From Limnanthes douglasii subsp. nivea (taxonomy: Eukaryota > Streptophyta > Magnoliopsida > Brassicales > Limnanthaceae), in assembly GCA_036936605.1 (NCBI GenBank), contig JAUPFV010000001.1, forward strand, positions 171,696,386 through 171,760,385: DNA of 64,000 nucleotides, given 5' to 3'. The position numbers and the translations under genes are program-made. The number at the start of each line of letters is the position of its first letter. Within the stretch, counting starts at the first letter, position 1. Below the pieces are notes generated by a model. The model was not told where the DNA came from and searched no databases. It saw only the letters and a list, made by a program, of their open reading frames with translations. This document shows, piece by piece, positions 45,871 through 58,402 of this stretch.

Positions 45871-47252
45871 TCTGAACCATCTGGGGCCCTTTGTGGTGGC
45901 ATGCAGAGCGATAACTTTATGTTTTTGTGAAGTCAAAACCAAGGATAAGAGTTGGAAAAGTATGGTTCTGACTTGGTGAGTAAAGCATAACTGATGGAAT
46001 GCATCGCTTGTATTGGTATAGGCATTTCCGAGATATCAGTTGCTTCGACTAAATTATTGTTTGCTTCTTCCTTGAAGACTTTGTTAAAGCCGAGCAACTG
46101 CTTATACCAAAATATTACCATACAAGGCTTTGACGGCTACATCTAGGAAGAAATTGGTTGCTACAGTTATGAATACATTGGTAAAGTCGAGCGAGGTCAT
46201 TGATCTAGGGCCCTTCGGAGGAGCCGAAGGCTGCTTCGGACCGAAAAACTAAAAATGAGGTGAAGTATACATTAGTCAAAAGGTTGATGTCCCATAATTT
46301 ATTTGTTAAGTGCGTTATGTGGTATAAGGTGTCGGTTACAGTGGTTAGATCGATATTCTATTACACCAGAATCAGTCACTCGTTGTTTCATCGTAAGTGA
46401 TTAATTTTATTGAGGAATTTGTTATATTTTTTCTAGAGAGATATTGACATCAAACATTATATATAATTCTCATTAGACTTCGAAGAAGACGGACTTGACT
46501 TTTGTTAAGTGTGCAACGAAGATTGAGAGAGAAAAAGAAATACTTAGTAAGATCAAAGAGTGATCTTGGAAGAGTATAAAGTGTGACCTATGGATTTGGA
46601 GTTTCTGTAAACATTGTATTTCTTTGCTATCTCAATCTTCTAAAATGTTTTTACTATTGAACAACCATGAGAATGGACTATTGCTGCTCCATTGTATCTT
46701 ACGCTTTTATTGCTTCGTTTCATTTTCTAGTAGAATTGGTACGTTTTTAGTGGCATACGACAAAGAGCGATCAGTTTCAGACCTAACATGATCGAATAGA
46801 GCTTATATAAGCGTCACACTGCCATTTCGGATGTTAACCCCAAGTCATTTGGAAACGACGAGCCTGATAGTTCTTATTAAAAGATGAAAGAAGGACTAGA
46901 TAAATTCTTGTTCAAACTGGTGTAACCGAAACCATACACTTTGTTGTTGGATTTTTATTTTATTTTGATATGTGAGTTCAAAAAAAGAGTTTGTAAAATG
47001 AAATAACAATAAAAAAAAGAATTATGCTTTAATTGTTTTGAAAAAGAAAAGAAAATATGGTCCGGTAATTCTTGGTTGTAATAGTAAATTAATAAAGTTG
47101 GAATGAATAATTTTAATTGAATTTATTGGATTTTGCTCATAAATCAACCCCCATAAACATATTAGAGAATAGTGTAACCTTGTTGATATCAGATTTTTAA
47201 CCCATAAGCATATCATGGAATAAGTCCAGTATGCAACATTAATTTTTGTTTA

Positions 47253-47289
<37 letters not shown>

Positions 47290-47676
47290 GACTAGATAAC
47301 TTAGTTTTGCAAAGATAAAACAACAAAAGAAATAAATAAAAAAATGATTATTTCTACATTCGTTTGGATAATTTCTACATTCTTAGAAAGGCAAATAATA
47401 ATAGATAAAATCTCTTATTCTTAACCAGGGAGAAATCTGGCCAATTGTTCACTTACTCAGGTTCACTAGAACAAAACTTCAATCCCGAAAAATTACATTG
47501 TTCACTTACTCAGGTTCACTAGAACAAAACTTCAATCCCGAAAAATTACACTGAGTTCGTTCGGGAAGATAACATTAAGAAATTATTGAATTGAATGGTA
47601 TAAATTTTCATCACCATCTAAGGTTATATATCACATCAACATGAAGAAAAAGAAAAAGAAGAAAACTTATAAATAC
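45871..47676. repeat. 3' flank of the carrier gene (duplicated at 2441-4289)
   Basis: No further gene is supported. An (AAAT)n run lies at 47256-47289. A perfect or near-perfect 53-bp tandem duplication lies at 47447-47499 and 47500-47552, beginning GTTCACTTACTCAGG; copy A has this unit once. The last 250 bases are the likely 3' UTR of the carrier, with an AATAAT-type signal near 47590. Confidence 0.6.
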
Positions 47677-48798
47677 TTAACCACTGCCGGATCCGTACTT
47701 CTTGCCGAAAACAATTAACTGCAACTTGTCGTAACCGGCGAGCACACCAGCCCCAGCAACGGCACGGAGGATGTTAGCTCCAGCGCCCTTGAAGAGAGAC
47801 TTAGCACCCTCGTTCTTAAGGATCTGAGTGAATGCATCGAGAGAGCCCTTGTACTTGACTGCCTCACCGGAGGTCATCATCATTCTTCTGCGGACGGTGT
47901 CAATTGGGTAAGATGCAAGTCCAGCACCATTGGTGATAAGCCATCCAAGACCAAAGCTAGCGAAGAAACTATCCTGTAGGTTTCCGGTCAAGAGAACTGG
48001 CTTCAAGGAATCGTACATTCCAAAGTAGAGACCACGGTAGACGATGATCCCAACACAAGAGATGTTGAATCCACGGTAAAGGCCAGCAACACCATCAGTT
48101 TTCAAGGTCTTCCTGTAGACATCAACCAGACCGTTGAATTGCCTCTCACCTCCCTTCTTTGCAGCCTTGGCGTCATTAGCAAGACGAGTACGAGCATAAT
48201 CGAGGGAGTAGACGAAGAGAAGGGAAGAGGCACCAGCAGCACCTCCAGATCCCAAGTTTCCAGCAAACCACTTCCAGTAACCATCTCTTTCCTTCTTAAA
48301 GTTGAAAAGCTTCTTGAAGTAATCCTTGAACGCAAAGTTCAAAGCCTGAGTAGGGAAGTAACGGATGACATTAGCAGTGTTTCCTCTCCACAACTGACCG
48401 AAACCTTCTTCCTTGATTGTCCGCTTGAAGCACTCACCAATACTCTTGTAGGGTTCTGATAGCCTACCAGACTTGAGCATCTCGTCCTGATTCTGGATCA
48501 AAAGCTTGACACGCTCAATTGGAGCAGCAGCTGTCTTGGATACGGCAGCAGAAACTCCGCCCATAAGGAAATCAATTGCAAACCCAGTTAGCCCTTTCTC
48601 TGCGGGGGCTTGAACACAAATGCAAGATGATGATGATGGTGATGATCTAACCATGGAGTAATCAGTAGGGTATTGGAATGCAGCATGTTGGTAGACAGCT
48701 GGCCTCTTGAAAGCACCATTATAAACTTGAATGTCTGAAGTAGCAAAATGGCTAGAGACTTTCTGGATGACACTAGGGTGTTGAACTTGGTCGACCAT
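47677..48798 (-). CDS. Mitochondrial ADP,ATP carrier protein
   Basis: 373 residues, an intact single-exon frame. The product exchanges cytosolic ADP for matrix ATP across the mitochondrial inner membrane. Three carrier repeats are visible: PIERVK at 93-98, SLDYAR at 198-203 (Ser for Pro, usual in this repeat) and PIDTVR at 298-303. The family signature RRRMMM is at 303-308. Residues 1-70 are a Ser/Gln-rich N-terminal extension as in plant carriers, probably removed or dispensable after import. The start fits well: AAAATGG context and plant-type [10 protein letters not shown]. No intron, poly(A) tract or target duplication was seen, so a retrocopy cannot be fully excluded but its kept promoter argues for a true locus. 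It is the only complete gene in the window; two broken copies lie at 4290-4533 and 39307-39375. Confidence 0.97.
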   Translation of the reverse strand: MVDQVQHPSVIQKVSSHFATSDIQVYNGAFKRPAVYQHAAFQYPTDYSMVRSSPSSSSCICVQAPAEKGLTGFAIDFLMGGVSAAVSKTAAAPIERVKLLIQNQDEMLKSGRLSEPYKSIGECFKRTIKEEGFGQLWRGNTANVIRYFPTQALNFAFKDYFKKLFNFKKERDGYWKWFAGNLGSGGAAGASSLLFVYSLDYARTRLANDAKAAKKGGERQFNGLVDVYRKTLKTDGVAGLYRGFNISCVGIIVYRGLYFGMYDSLKPVLLTGNLQDSFFASFGLGWLITNGAGLASYPIDTVRRRMMMTSGEAVKYKGSLDAFTQILKNEGAKSLFKGAGANILRAVAGAGVLAGYDKLQLIVFGKKYGSGSG

Positions 48799-49404
48799 TT
48801 TGACCTGTCTTGGGACTGAGAGTACGATGGATTGACGGAAGTAGGATCGCTCCGCTACGAAACAAAAACGCTATGGAAGATATTTTAGTGAGAGAAGAAG
48901 AGGCGAGGTGTTGAAAAGAGTGATATGCTGCCCTTTTTATTTTGGTGCTCAGCCCACTAGGGCTTTGCATTTTGAGTTGAGATTTTATTCCATGGGGTGC
49001 TGTACTTGCTTGTTTATTGTGAGGCCGCACTTCTCTCACGTTTTTATTCATTTCATTAATCTTTTTACAAATTATATCTTTTCAATTTTTTTCTAATTTT
49101 ATTAATTTGATTTTGGTTGATTATTATTATTATTAATAATAGTAATGATGATAATAATAATATTAATATTAATATTAATATTAATATTAATAAATTTTTC
49201 TTCAAAAATTTCATAGTTCGAATGTCCAAACTCTTCGTCAATTACTTTCCGAGCTTTTACACCGACTATTTAAATTTTAGATGGAGAGGCAATATATTTT
49301 ATTTTATCATTTTATTATATTTATATCTTTTTTTGAAGTTATATAAATTTATTTATAATATATCCTCACAACTTTATTTCTTTTAACTCCATCGTTTTCT
49401 ATTG
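48799..49404 (-). promoter_or_regulatory. Carrier gene promoter and 5' leader
   Basis: A TGGGCT site II element (48951-48956, minus strand) lies about 155 bp upstream of the ATG, within the near-palindrome AGCCCTAGTGGGCT. Site II elements are known in promoters of plant genes for mitochondrial proteins. An AATAAAAAGGG stretch just downstream could act as a weak TATA box. A simple repeat of ATT and TAATAT units lies at 49121-49193. The block ends at the satellite leader (about 49405). The promoter reading is inferred from position and motif only. Confidence 0.55.
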
Positions 49405-49880
49405 CAAGCAATGTTCTCCCGACCAATTAAAACTATCCCGTATATTTATCGGTAAACCAAATTACTTAACTAAATTTTAGGATACAATCCCTTCAAATTT
49501 CTATATCTTTTATTTTAATATAAAGTTCAAAATATTATTTATCAATATTTTATATAATTATATAATCTATTACATCTCTATTTTACAACTTCTTTTATCA
49601 TGGATGAATACGATTTCAATGGTTCCAAAGCTAAAGATCTCTAGTTCACACCTATCCACCTCTTGCAGAGGTGTCTCACGGGTTTGAATAGCGGTATGAT
49701 TTCAACCGGTTCGTTGTTGTGTTATGACGTAGTTTCGTCAAAAAATCTATTTTGACGTCGTCAAATATTTATATTTATATTATGTTACTAAATTATGTAT
49801 ATTTAAATTTTTTATTAAGGAAAGTAACATAATCTATAACAGCTATATTTACATATTTTAAATATTTTATAACTTGTTTT
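49405..49880 (+). repeat. Satellite leader and first monomer, right arm
   Basis: Leader at 49405-49570, one monomer to 49880, interrupted by element III after GTTTT (49876-49880). The array resumes at 61922. Confidence 0.85.
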
Positions 49881-50235
49881 TGATAAGGTCGGATATTTTT
49901 GACAGAACAGCTTATCTCTATCTGAAGGGCAGTTCGGACCAAGCCACTGCCATAATAAACCGAGCACGACAAATGTAGTGGAATGTGACTAAGCTAGGTG
50001 TTGGTCATTTCACACCTAGAGAATCGGGTTCTTAAACTTAACTCAAACCCATAACCCAACCTGAAAGGCCTATGAGTCGTTAATTAAGTATAAATACCCC
50101 AACCACTTTCATTAATGAGGGTGATCATAATTTAATACAAGCACACAGCTTAATTATCTCACTACACCCCACCTTAAACATTAAATTCCCAAAATACTTT
50201 ACTAAATTGCCCTCAATCAGAAATAATTCACACCA
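49881..50235 (+). repeat. Element III right-arm 5' LTR
   Basis: 355 bp, TGATAAGGTCGG to TTCACACCA, followed by primer site TTGGTGACCACAATTGGAGC (50238-50257). Confidence 0.9.
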
Positions 50236-50307
50236 AATTGGTGACCACAATTGGAGCACGACGGTGCCTGAATTTCATATTCAAAACCAGTGTATAAGGT
50301 AGTTCGG

Positions 50308-50985
50308 ATGGATACGAATGCTCAGAATGTTGCACCTCATGAGGTGGAAGTCGTAAAAGAAAACAATGAGTATAGTATCGAGGAGCGGGATCAATTGAGG
50401 GCTCAGATAGAGGCTTTGAGTGCGCTGAAACAAGCAGAAAAAATGGGTTAATGAAAAATCCTGTGCGTCGGTACTTCACCATACAGGACAATCCTGGAGA
50501 AAATGAGCAATCTCTAAAGACTAACTCAGCTCTAAAAAACGCACCAATCTAAACATGTGGAGAATTCTACATCGGAATCCTCTATCAGCTCATCCAATGA
50601 GGCAGGACCTGGAGAATCAGTGTCCTCATGCAGTGATGAAGGGCGGTCAAAAAATAAAATGAGGTTAACTAAAAAGCATTCAAGACAAAGAGATATGCAT
50701 GGGAGGCTCAAAAAGCACCATGGGAAGGAATAGGGTTCAGTTCATCAGCATATTGGTTGTTTGTTGATTGATCATTTAGCTTTTCAATCTGAACCAGGTA
50801 TTTTTGCTACACCAAACGAAGATATTGTTTTTAACCGCAACATAAACTGGAGGCAATCGCCTTTATCTGCGAAAATACTCTCCGGACACCTTCCGAAGAG
50901 GTTTGACAGCTCTAAGATGGAGAAATATGATGGGAGCAAAGATCCGAACAATCATCTGGAACAATGTAATCTCCGACAAGCAAAG
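50308..50985 (+). pseudogene. Element III gag N-terminal part, right arm
   Basis: ATG at 50308 (MDTNAQ start as in the left arm), then frame changes and stops. The acidic Ser-rich and IDPFAFQSEP-like blocks are recognisable; 50761-51039 encodes the last part, ending at LEQ, where the satellite leader begins. Confidence 0.75.
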
Positions 50986-52914
50986 TACTTCCGACCAATT
51001 AAAATTATCCGGTACTTTTTCGTAAACCAAATTACTTAACTAAACTTTAGGATACAAACACCTCAAATTTCTATATTTTTTATTTTAATATAAAGTTCAA
51101 AATATTATTTATCAATATCTTATATAATTATATAATCTATGACATCTATATTTTACAATTTATTTTTATCATGGATGAATATGACTTCAATGGTTTCAAA
51201 ACTAAAGATCCCTAGTTCATTACTTCCACGTCTTATAGAGGTGTCTCATAGATTTGAATAGCGGTATGATTTTGACTGGTCCGTTATCGTGTTATGACGT
51301 AGTTTCGTCAAAAATCTATTTTGACGTCGTCAAATATTATATTTATATTATGTTACTAAATTATATATATGTGAAATTTTTATAAAGGAAAGTAACATAA
51401 TCTATAACGTATATATTTACTTATTTTTAATATTTTACAAATTGTTTTGATCATTGATGAATATGAATTCAATGGTTCCAAAACTAAATATCCATAGTTC
51501 ACTACCATCCACCTCTTGTAGAGGTGTCTCATAGGTTTGAATAGCTTTATGATTTCAACCTGTTCGTTACTTTGTTATTTCGTAGTTTCGTAAAAAACAA
51601 TTGACATCGTCAAATATTATATTTATATTATGTTACTAAATTATGTATATGTGATTTTTTTATTAAGGAAAGTAACATAATTTATGTCATTTATATTTAC
51701 CTATTATAATTATTCAATAACTTGTTTTGATCCTCGATGAATATGACTTCAATGGTTTCAAAACTAAAGACTCCTGGTTCACTCCACCTCTTGTAGAAGT
51801 GCCCCACAGGTTTGAATACCGGTATGATTTTGACCGGTTTGTTACTGTGTTATATTTTTATATTTATATTATGTTACTAAATTATGTATATGTGATTTCT
51901 TTTATTAAGGAAAGTAACATAATCTATAACATCTATATTTACCTATTTTAAATATTTTACAACTTGTTTTGATCATTGATTAATATGACTCCAATGGTTA
52001 TAAAACTAAAGATCTCTAGTTCACTACCATCTACCTCTTATAGAGGTGTCTCACAAGTTTGAATAGCGGTATGATTTCGACCTGTTCTCTACTGTGTTAT
52101 GTCGAAGTTTCGTCAAAAAATCTATTTTGATGTCTTCAAATATTATATTTATATTATATTACTAGATTATGTTAACACAAATTTTCTATTAAGAAAAGTA
52201 TCATAATCTATGCCATTTATGTTTTCCTATTTTAATTATTTTATAACTTGTTTTGATTCTGGATGAATATGACTTCAATGGTTCCAAAACTAGAGATCCC
52301 TAGTTCATTACTATCCATCACTTGTAGAGATGTCTCACATGTTTGAATGACGATATGATTTCAACTTGTTCGTTACTATTTTATGTCGTAGTTTCGTCAA
52401 AAAATCTATTTTGATGTCGTCAAATATTATATTTATATTATGTTACTAAATTATATATATGTGTGAATTTTTTATTAAAAAAATAACATAATCTATGATA
52501 TTTATATTTATTTATTTATTTTAAATATTTTTATAACCTGTTTTGATCATAGATGAATATAATTTTTAATGGTTTCAAAACTAAAAATTAATAATTCACC
52601 ATCATCGACCCTATATAGAAATGTCTCACGAGTTTAAATAACGGTATAATTTCGACCGGTTTGTTACTAGTTCCATCGTAGTTTAGTAAAAAAATGGTAT
52701 TTTGGCGTAGTTAAATATTATATTTATGTATATTACTAAATTATGCACGTGTGACTTTTTGTCGTACCAATATCACTAGCTTGATACATGTGCACCCTCA
52801 CGAATATCAACTCCATTTTTCTAGGAGATATAACCGTATCACATGGAAGAAAAAAAAAAGCAATGAACAAAAATAACACAACCAACATGTAACATTATCT
52901 TTAGAGACGATCAA
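50986..52914 (+). repeat. Satellite insertion inside element III gag, right arm
   Basis: Leader, about six 283-bp monomers (about 51170-52760) and the unique tail to 52914. Coding gag sequence of about 250 bp occurs on both sides (50708-50960 and 52912-53165). The spurious frames here read satellite only. Confidence 0.9.
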
Positions 52915-54290
52915 GAAGCACCATGGGAAGGAAAAAGGTCTAGTTGATCAACATATTGATTGTTTGTTGATTGATCCTTTCGCTTTTAATTCCAAACCAT
53001 GTATTTTTGTTACACCGAACAAAAATAGTGTTTTAGCCGCAGCATAAACTGGAGGCAATCGCCTTTATCTGCAAAAATACTCTCCCGACACCTTCCCAAG
53101 AGGTTTGACAGCTCTAAGATGGAGAAATATAATGGGAGAAAAGATCCGGGCAATCATCTGGAACAGTTTAAGAACTTTATGATGAACTTCGATGATGATG
53201 ATGATAGACTATTATGCAGGGCCTTCTCTCAAACTTTCACAGGAAGTGCCCTCAAATGGTATAATAGTCTCCCTCAGGGATCCATTAATTTTTTTTTTAT
53301 ATATTTTGGGTTGTCTTTCGGAGGCAGTTTGTTGGAATCAAAGAGCTTAAATGAGGATACCATTATCTATTGTGCTAAGGAGCCAAATGAGTCTCTGAAT
53401 GAGTACAACAGCCAATTTTTAAATACAAAGAATGGGCTAGCATATTGCTTCGAACAAGTTGCAATTGCTCCCCTTAGACAAGGGTTAAATTCGAGCAACT
53501 TGGTTCAGTCACCCGGAAGTAAGCCATGACTTTTGGAGGGTTGTTGAATCAGGTGGGGAAACAAATCAATATGAAGGAAACTAAAAAGACCATGGTACCT
53601 CGTCAGATAAGGTCCACTATTACAACATCAATACCTCAGGCTACTAATCAGTCCGAGTACAGGTTAAAGGAGACCAGACATGGATCTAATCGATCAAGAC
53701 AGAATCAGTCTAACTAAAATCAGAACCAACAGATGAGAAACAAGAGGGGACCATGGGTTCAACCTGAGTGGTTTGGTGAATTTGGGGAAAGTGTGGCTAC
53801 AATCTATGACAAAACTAAGAACGAAGTGCACTTTAGAAAGCCAGCAGCGTTGCAGTCCCCAGAGAGAACCGGAGTACCCGTTTTTGTAAATACCATAATG
53901 ACATAGGACATGATACCCATGATTGTATAGCATTGAAGCAGGAGGTCCATAACCTCACTAAAAAGTGTAAGTTGGGGGCATATGTCAAAAAATGAGAGGG
54001 GAACAGGTCGGATAGCGCACAAGCCAATACCAATAATCCTTGAACTACTCTTTCAAACAATCCTGGAACGTCTACACAAGAAGATGATATCGTGATAACT
54101 GAAAGGTTTGATATATAATTTGAGTACCTTGATCCGGATCCAAGTTGGAACCGGGTAAGGGTCATAACACACAAGACTAAAATTGTCTCTGGTTTGATTA
54201 ATGTTTTTGAATCTCTAACCATCTTTAAGAGGGACACTGTGACTGCACCTTCTACTTCATCAAGGAAGAGGCATGTCCACAGTTTGACCA
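52915..54290 (+). pseudogene. Element III gag continued, right arm
   Basis: 53119-53529 is the capsid region (GNHLEQFKNFMMNFDDDDDR, FSQTFTGSALKWYNSLPQGS, EPNESLNEYNSQFLNTKNGL). A poly-T run near 53290 gives a phenylalanine-rich error. 53526-53717 continues in another frame (MTFGGLLNQVGKQINMKETK). The nucleocapsid zone (about 53890-53945) and linker follow with stops. Confidence 0.75.
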
Positions 54291-54295
54291 CCTAG

Positions 54296-54660
54296 TTGGA
54301 TGGAAGAATGTCCACACACCTATATCAAACTTCATCTTCTTTTATAGTTTTTGATGAGGATGACCTAAGAGACATTGCAGGGCCTCATGAAGACGTTGTG
54401 GTAATAGGGGCATCGATAGGGGGAAATGATATACGTTGGATTCTGATTGACACATGCAGTTCAGCAAATATTATATTTTTAAGCTCCTATAAGCAGATGA
54501 GAAACCCTTCGGTTATACAACGATCGAACAGAACATCGTGCGCTTCACAAGGAGTTCTTCAGATGTGATTGGGGAATTTGAAGAAGAGGTGTTGCTGGGA
54601 AAAGGACCTTTTAAGAAAATGATAAGAGTACTGTTTGTTGTGGTAGATTGCCCAACATCT
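54296..54660 (+). pseudogene. Element III protease, right arm
   Basis: DDLRDIAGPHEDVVVIGASI leads to ILIDTCSSANIIFLSSYKQM. The catalytic Gly of DTG is replaced by Cys. The next part, GEFEEEVLLGKGPFKK-like, lies in another frame. Confidence 0.75.
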
Positions 54661-54779
54661 TAGAATGCAATATTTGGAAGGTCTTGGATCTCCAGAATGC
54701 ATGTTTTCGCACCGAGTTTCAAAAACACACGTTGTTGTCATTTTTTATTAATAATCAACACATATTTTCTTAGTGCAAT

Positions 54780-55560
54780 GACGATGTTACCAGAATGCCA
54801 TTTGATATAATTTGTCACAAGTTATCTGTACGAACTAATGTTGCACCAGTTGTACAACGAAGAAGGTATTTCTCTAAAGAAAAAGCAGATGTGATTGTTT
54901 AAGAAGTTGATCGTCTGACCAAGATGGGCCACATAAAAGAGTGTCATTACCCTTTGTGGACTGCCAACCCGTCTTGGTCAAGAAAAAGAATGTCAAATGG
55001 CGCATGTGCATTAACTTTACTGGACTTAATAGAGCATGCCCTAAGGACCTATATCTTATTCCTCAGATAGATCAGTTGGGAATAAACGTGTGTCTTTCAT
55101 GGATGCATTTTTGAGGTACAACCAAATACAAGTAGATCTAAAGGATCAAGACCACACCACTTTTATTACGGACAAAGGTCTTCATTGTTATAAGGTGATG
55201 TCGTTCGGATTGAAAAATGCTGGAGCCACTTATCAAATATTAGTAAATAAAGCTTTCACTAATCAAATTGGCAGAAACAAGGAAGTTTATATAGATGATA
55301 TGCTGGTAAAGAGCTTGGAGGAAGATGCACATATATCTAACCTTCGAGAAACTTTTCTAATTTAAAGATTGTGAACTTGAAGCTAAACCCTGAAAACGTG
55401 TTTTGGGGTCCGATCTGGAAAATTCTTGGGCTACATAATAAGTGAAAAAGGAATTCAACCTGATATGGATCAACTTAATGCCCTACTAGCTATGGATCCT
55501 CTTCGGAGCACCAAAGAAGTTTAAAGGCTGAACGGAAGATTGGCTGCTTTGAACAGGTTT
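54780..55560 (+). pseudogene. Element III reverse transcriptase, right arm
   Basis: Fragments in three frames. 55090-55365 holds FMDAFLRYNQIQVDLKDQDH, YKVMSFGLKNAGATYQ and the catalytic YIDDMLVKS. The usual SGYNQ reads LRYNQ. The N-terminal part around 54840-55060 is frameshifted. Confidence 0.8.
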
Positions 55561-56420
55561 ATTTCAAGATCATCAGAAAAATGTTCTTCATTTTTCCAGG
55601 TATTAAGGAATGTCAAATACTTTAATTGGTCTCCCCAGTGTGATTAGGCATTTCTTGAAATCAAGAAGCATTTGTCTTTACCCAAGACTCTCTTTAAATC
55701 TGTTTAGCGGGAGAAGCTCTACGTATATCTAGCTGTACAAGAGTATGCAATAAGTGGTGTGATAGTAAGAGAGGTGGAAAACTACCCTCGTTCGGTGCAT
55801 TACATTAACAAACGTTTATTGGATGCTGAAATAAGATATTTGAAGTTGGAAAAACAAGTATTGGCCTTGGTAATTGCAGGAAGAAAGATGAGACCATACT
55901 TTCAAGCTCATTCCATTGTCGTTCGAAAATCTTTTCCCTTAGAGAGTGTTCTTCAGAAAGATGTTGTGTCAAGCAGGATGACCCAAGTGGTCAGTAGAAC
56001 TGGGTGATTATGATATTGATTTTACGCCCCGAACGGCGATTAAAGCCCAGTCAGTGGTCGATTTCTAGGTAGTATTTCATGCTGATAGATCCTCCGGACA
56101 TATGCAGAAAACCAGTCTAAGAAAAAATGGGTAGTCTGAACTGATGGTGGATCAAGTATTATGGGTTGTGGGGATGGAATTTGTTTAACTTATCCATATG
56201 GTGATATTATGTATCATGCTGTATGTTTTCGTTTCAGGGATTTCAATAATGAATCTGAATGTGAAGCAGCTATAGCTGGTCTTAAGTTGGCCCTCATATA
56301 CGGCGCAAGAAGAATCCGATTACTGAGTGATTCCCACTTACTGATTCACCATGCTCAAGGGAAATATAAAGACAAGAAAGAAAAATTGATTAAATACTTT
56401 CTTATGTTGAGGTAAGTTGC
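55561..56420 (+). pseudogene. Element III RNase H and archaeal-type RNase H, right arm
   Basis: 55759-56007 carries SVHYINKRLLDAEIRYLKLE of the first RNase H. 56161-56415 is the second one, with DIMYHAVCFRFRDFNNESEC, AAIAGLKLALIYGARRIRLL and SDSHLLIHHAQGKY. Having both is the diagnostic Tat feature. The left arm loses homology at the TTACTGAGTG near 56328. Confidence 0.8.
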
Positions 56421-56839
56421 TACAAGCTTTAAAAGTATCCACTATGAGCACATCCTTAGATTGGAGAATATTGTGGCAGACTCTTCGGCAACTATAGCTT
56501 ATTCTGAATCTTACCCTTGGATTTTGATGTTAGAATGTCGATCAAGACAGACGAGCCAAGAAAAAGGTAAAACGAATGAAGAAAGTATGAGTATAATAAC
56601 CATTCAACCCAAAGACTAGAGGTATGTTATTCTTCAGTTTATTTCCGATGAGATTTTGCCTCCGGATAAAGTCATGGCTAAGAAAAACAAGTATAAATCA
56701 TGTGGTTTCTTGGTATTAAGGGAATTTATTTACAAGAAATCTTTCAACAGACCTCTTTTGCGTTGCTTAGGATTTGAAGAATCCCAATCGGCGTTATCTA
56801 AACTGTATGATGGAGAAGGTTCTGCACACTTTTGTGGCA

Positions 56840-57855
56840 AAAAATCCCTAACCATGAGAGTTTTATTAACATGGTACTACTGACCAACCATAATGGAAGA
56901 TGCTAAAGATATGGTAAAGAAGTGTGATCATTGCCAGAGAGATGGAAATAAAATTCATGTGCCAGCAGTTCCTATGTAATCCATATCTGAACCGATACCC
57001 TTCGATAGATGGGGGTTGGATCTTGTTGGGCCTCTTCCCATGGCGTCCAGTGGATGTGGAACAATCATAGTTGTTATTGAATATTTCTCTAAGTGGATAG
57101 AGGCAGCTTCTTTAGCTGGAACCACTTCCAAGTCAATTATTAAATTTATTTTATCTAACATATGTTGTAGATTTGGGGTTCCCCGAAATATTACCACAGA
57201 TAATGGGCCACAGTTTGATAATAAAGACATGGAAATGTTATGCACCTCCAGAGGAATTTAAAACTTAGTTTCTTCTCCTTTCTACCCTCAAGCAAATGGA
57301 CAAGATGAAGTTGTTAATCGGACAATCTTGTTAGGGCTAAAGAAGAATATGGAGGGAGCTGTAGGAAAATGGTCAAGTTATCTACAAGAAGTATTGTGGG
57401 CTTACCGAACTACACCTCGGGTTTCTACACAAGAATTTCCGCTTTCCCTTGTCTATAGGATGGATGCAATTACTCCCATATAAGCTACTTTACCATCTTA
57501 CAGAATCTAGAACTATTCCAAACAGACAAATGATATGGCAGTTGAGAATCAGTTGGATTTTATTGTAGAAAGAAGAGTTTAAGCGCATCTAAGAACGACA
57601 CATTACCAGGGTTTGATGAGGAGAATATTTTCTTCTAAAGTTAAAAGAAGACATTTTCAATTAGGGGACAAAGTTTTAAGAAAAATCTTTTTACACACCA
57701 AGGAAAAATAGTTCGGCAAGCTAGCTCCGAATTGGGAAGGTCCTTATGTGGTGTGTGGGAATGTCAAACCAGGAATATACGAACTTCAATATAGGGAAGG
57801 GAGAACACTAAAGCACCCATGGAATGTTGAACATCTCATGTTATACTTAGTATAA
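56840..57855 (+). pseudogene. Element III integrase, right arm
   Basis: Zinc-finger segment VKKCDHCQRDGNKIHVPAVP, core with MDLVGPLPMASSGCGTIIVV, TTDNGPQFDNKDMEM and GQDEVVNRTI (carrying the three acidic catalytic positions), then a C-terminal part with KLAPNWEGPYVV and HPWNVEHLMLYL. Stops at about 57259, 57481 and others make it inactive. It is the fullest integrase in the window. Confidence 0.85.
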
Positions 57856-58402
57856 ATATCTCTTATAAATATTTAATTTTTGAATGTTAATGTAAATATT
57901 AGGGGGGCATACTCTTTCTACCCTGGTGGCACGGGGAGGTTTGAACTAGGTGTTCGAGTTTTCAATAATTACTTATGCCTTCTTCAAAAGTCTGGTGCAA
58001 AGTTCTTCTTGACTTAATCATAGTGTGATGTTGTCGTATATTAAATATTTAATAAACATCCCGGCTCTCAAACATCTTTGAGGTGATCAGATATGTTAAA
58101 TACTTGATCACATTTGTCAAACATATGTGATTAGAATTATTTAATACACTTACTTAACAGCTCTGAAATATCAAAGATCAGTTAAACACTTGCAGTAAAA
58201 TTTAAACAAAATTTACGCAAAGGGAAGTACGATATTAAAGTCTGATTTGAGTATACCCGATCCATGGTTCATAAATGCCTTGATCATTCAAAGACTTTAA
58301 CTGTTAAGAACATGAATTAAACAAACAATGCAACAAGATGCCTTGTCCATCCAATGACGTTATTTTTTCAATAACAAAAACACATAGCATTACAATACAA
58401 CC
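57856..58402 (+). other. Element III 3' untranslated region, right arm
   Basis: AT-rich, non-coding. It contains about 80 bp (around 58150-58230) not found in the left arm. No gene supported. Confidence 0.6.

Noticed and set aside
48139..48459. Plus-strand and alternative minus-strand frames across the carrier gene
   Set aside because: They are other-frame readings of the intact carrier coding sequence and show no family features.
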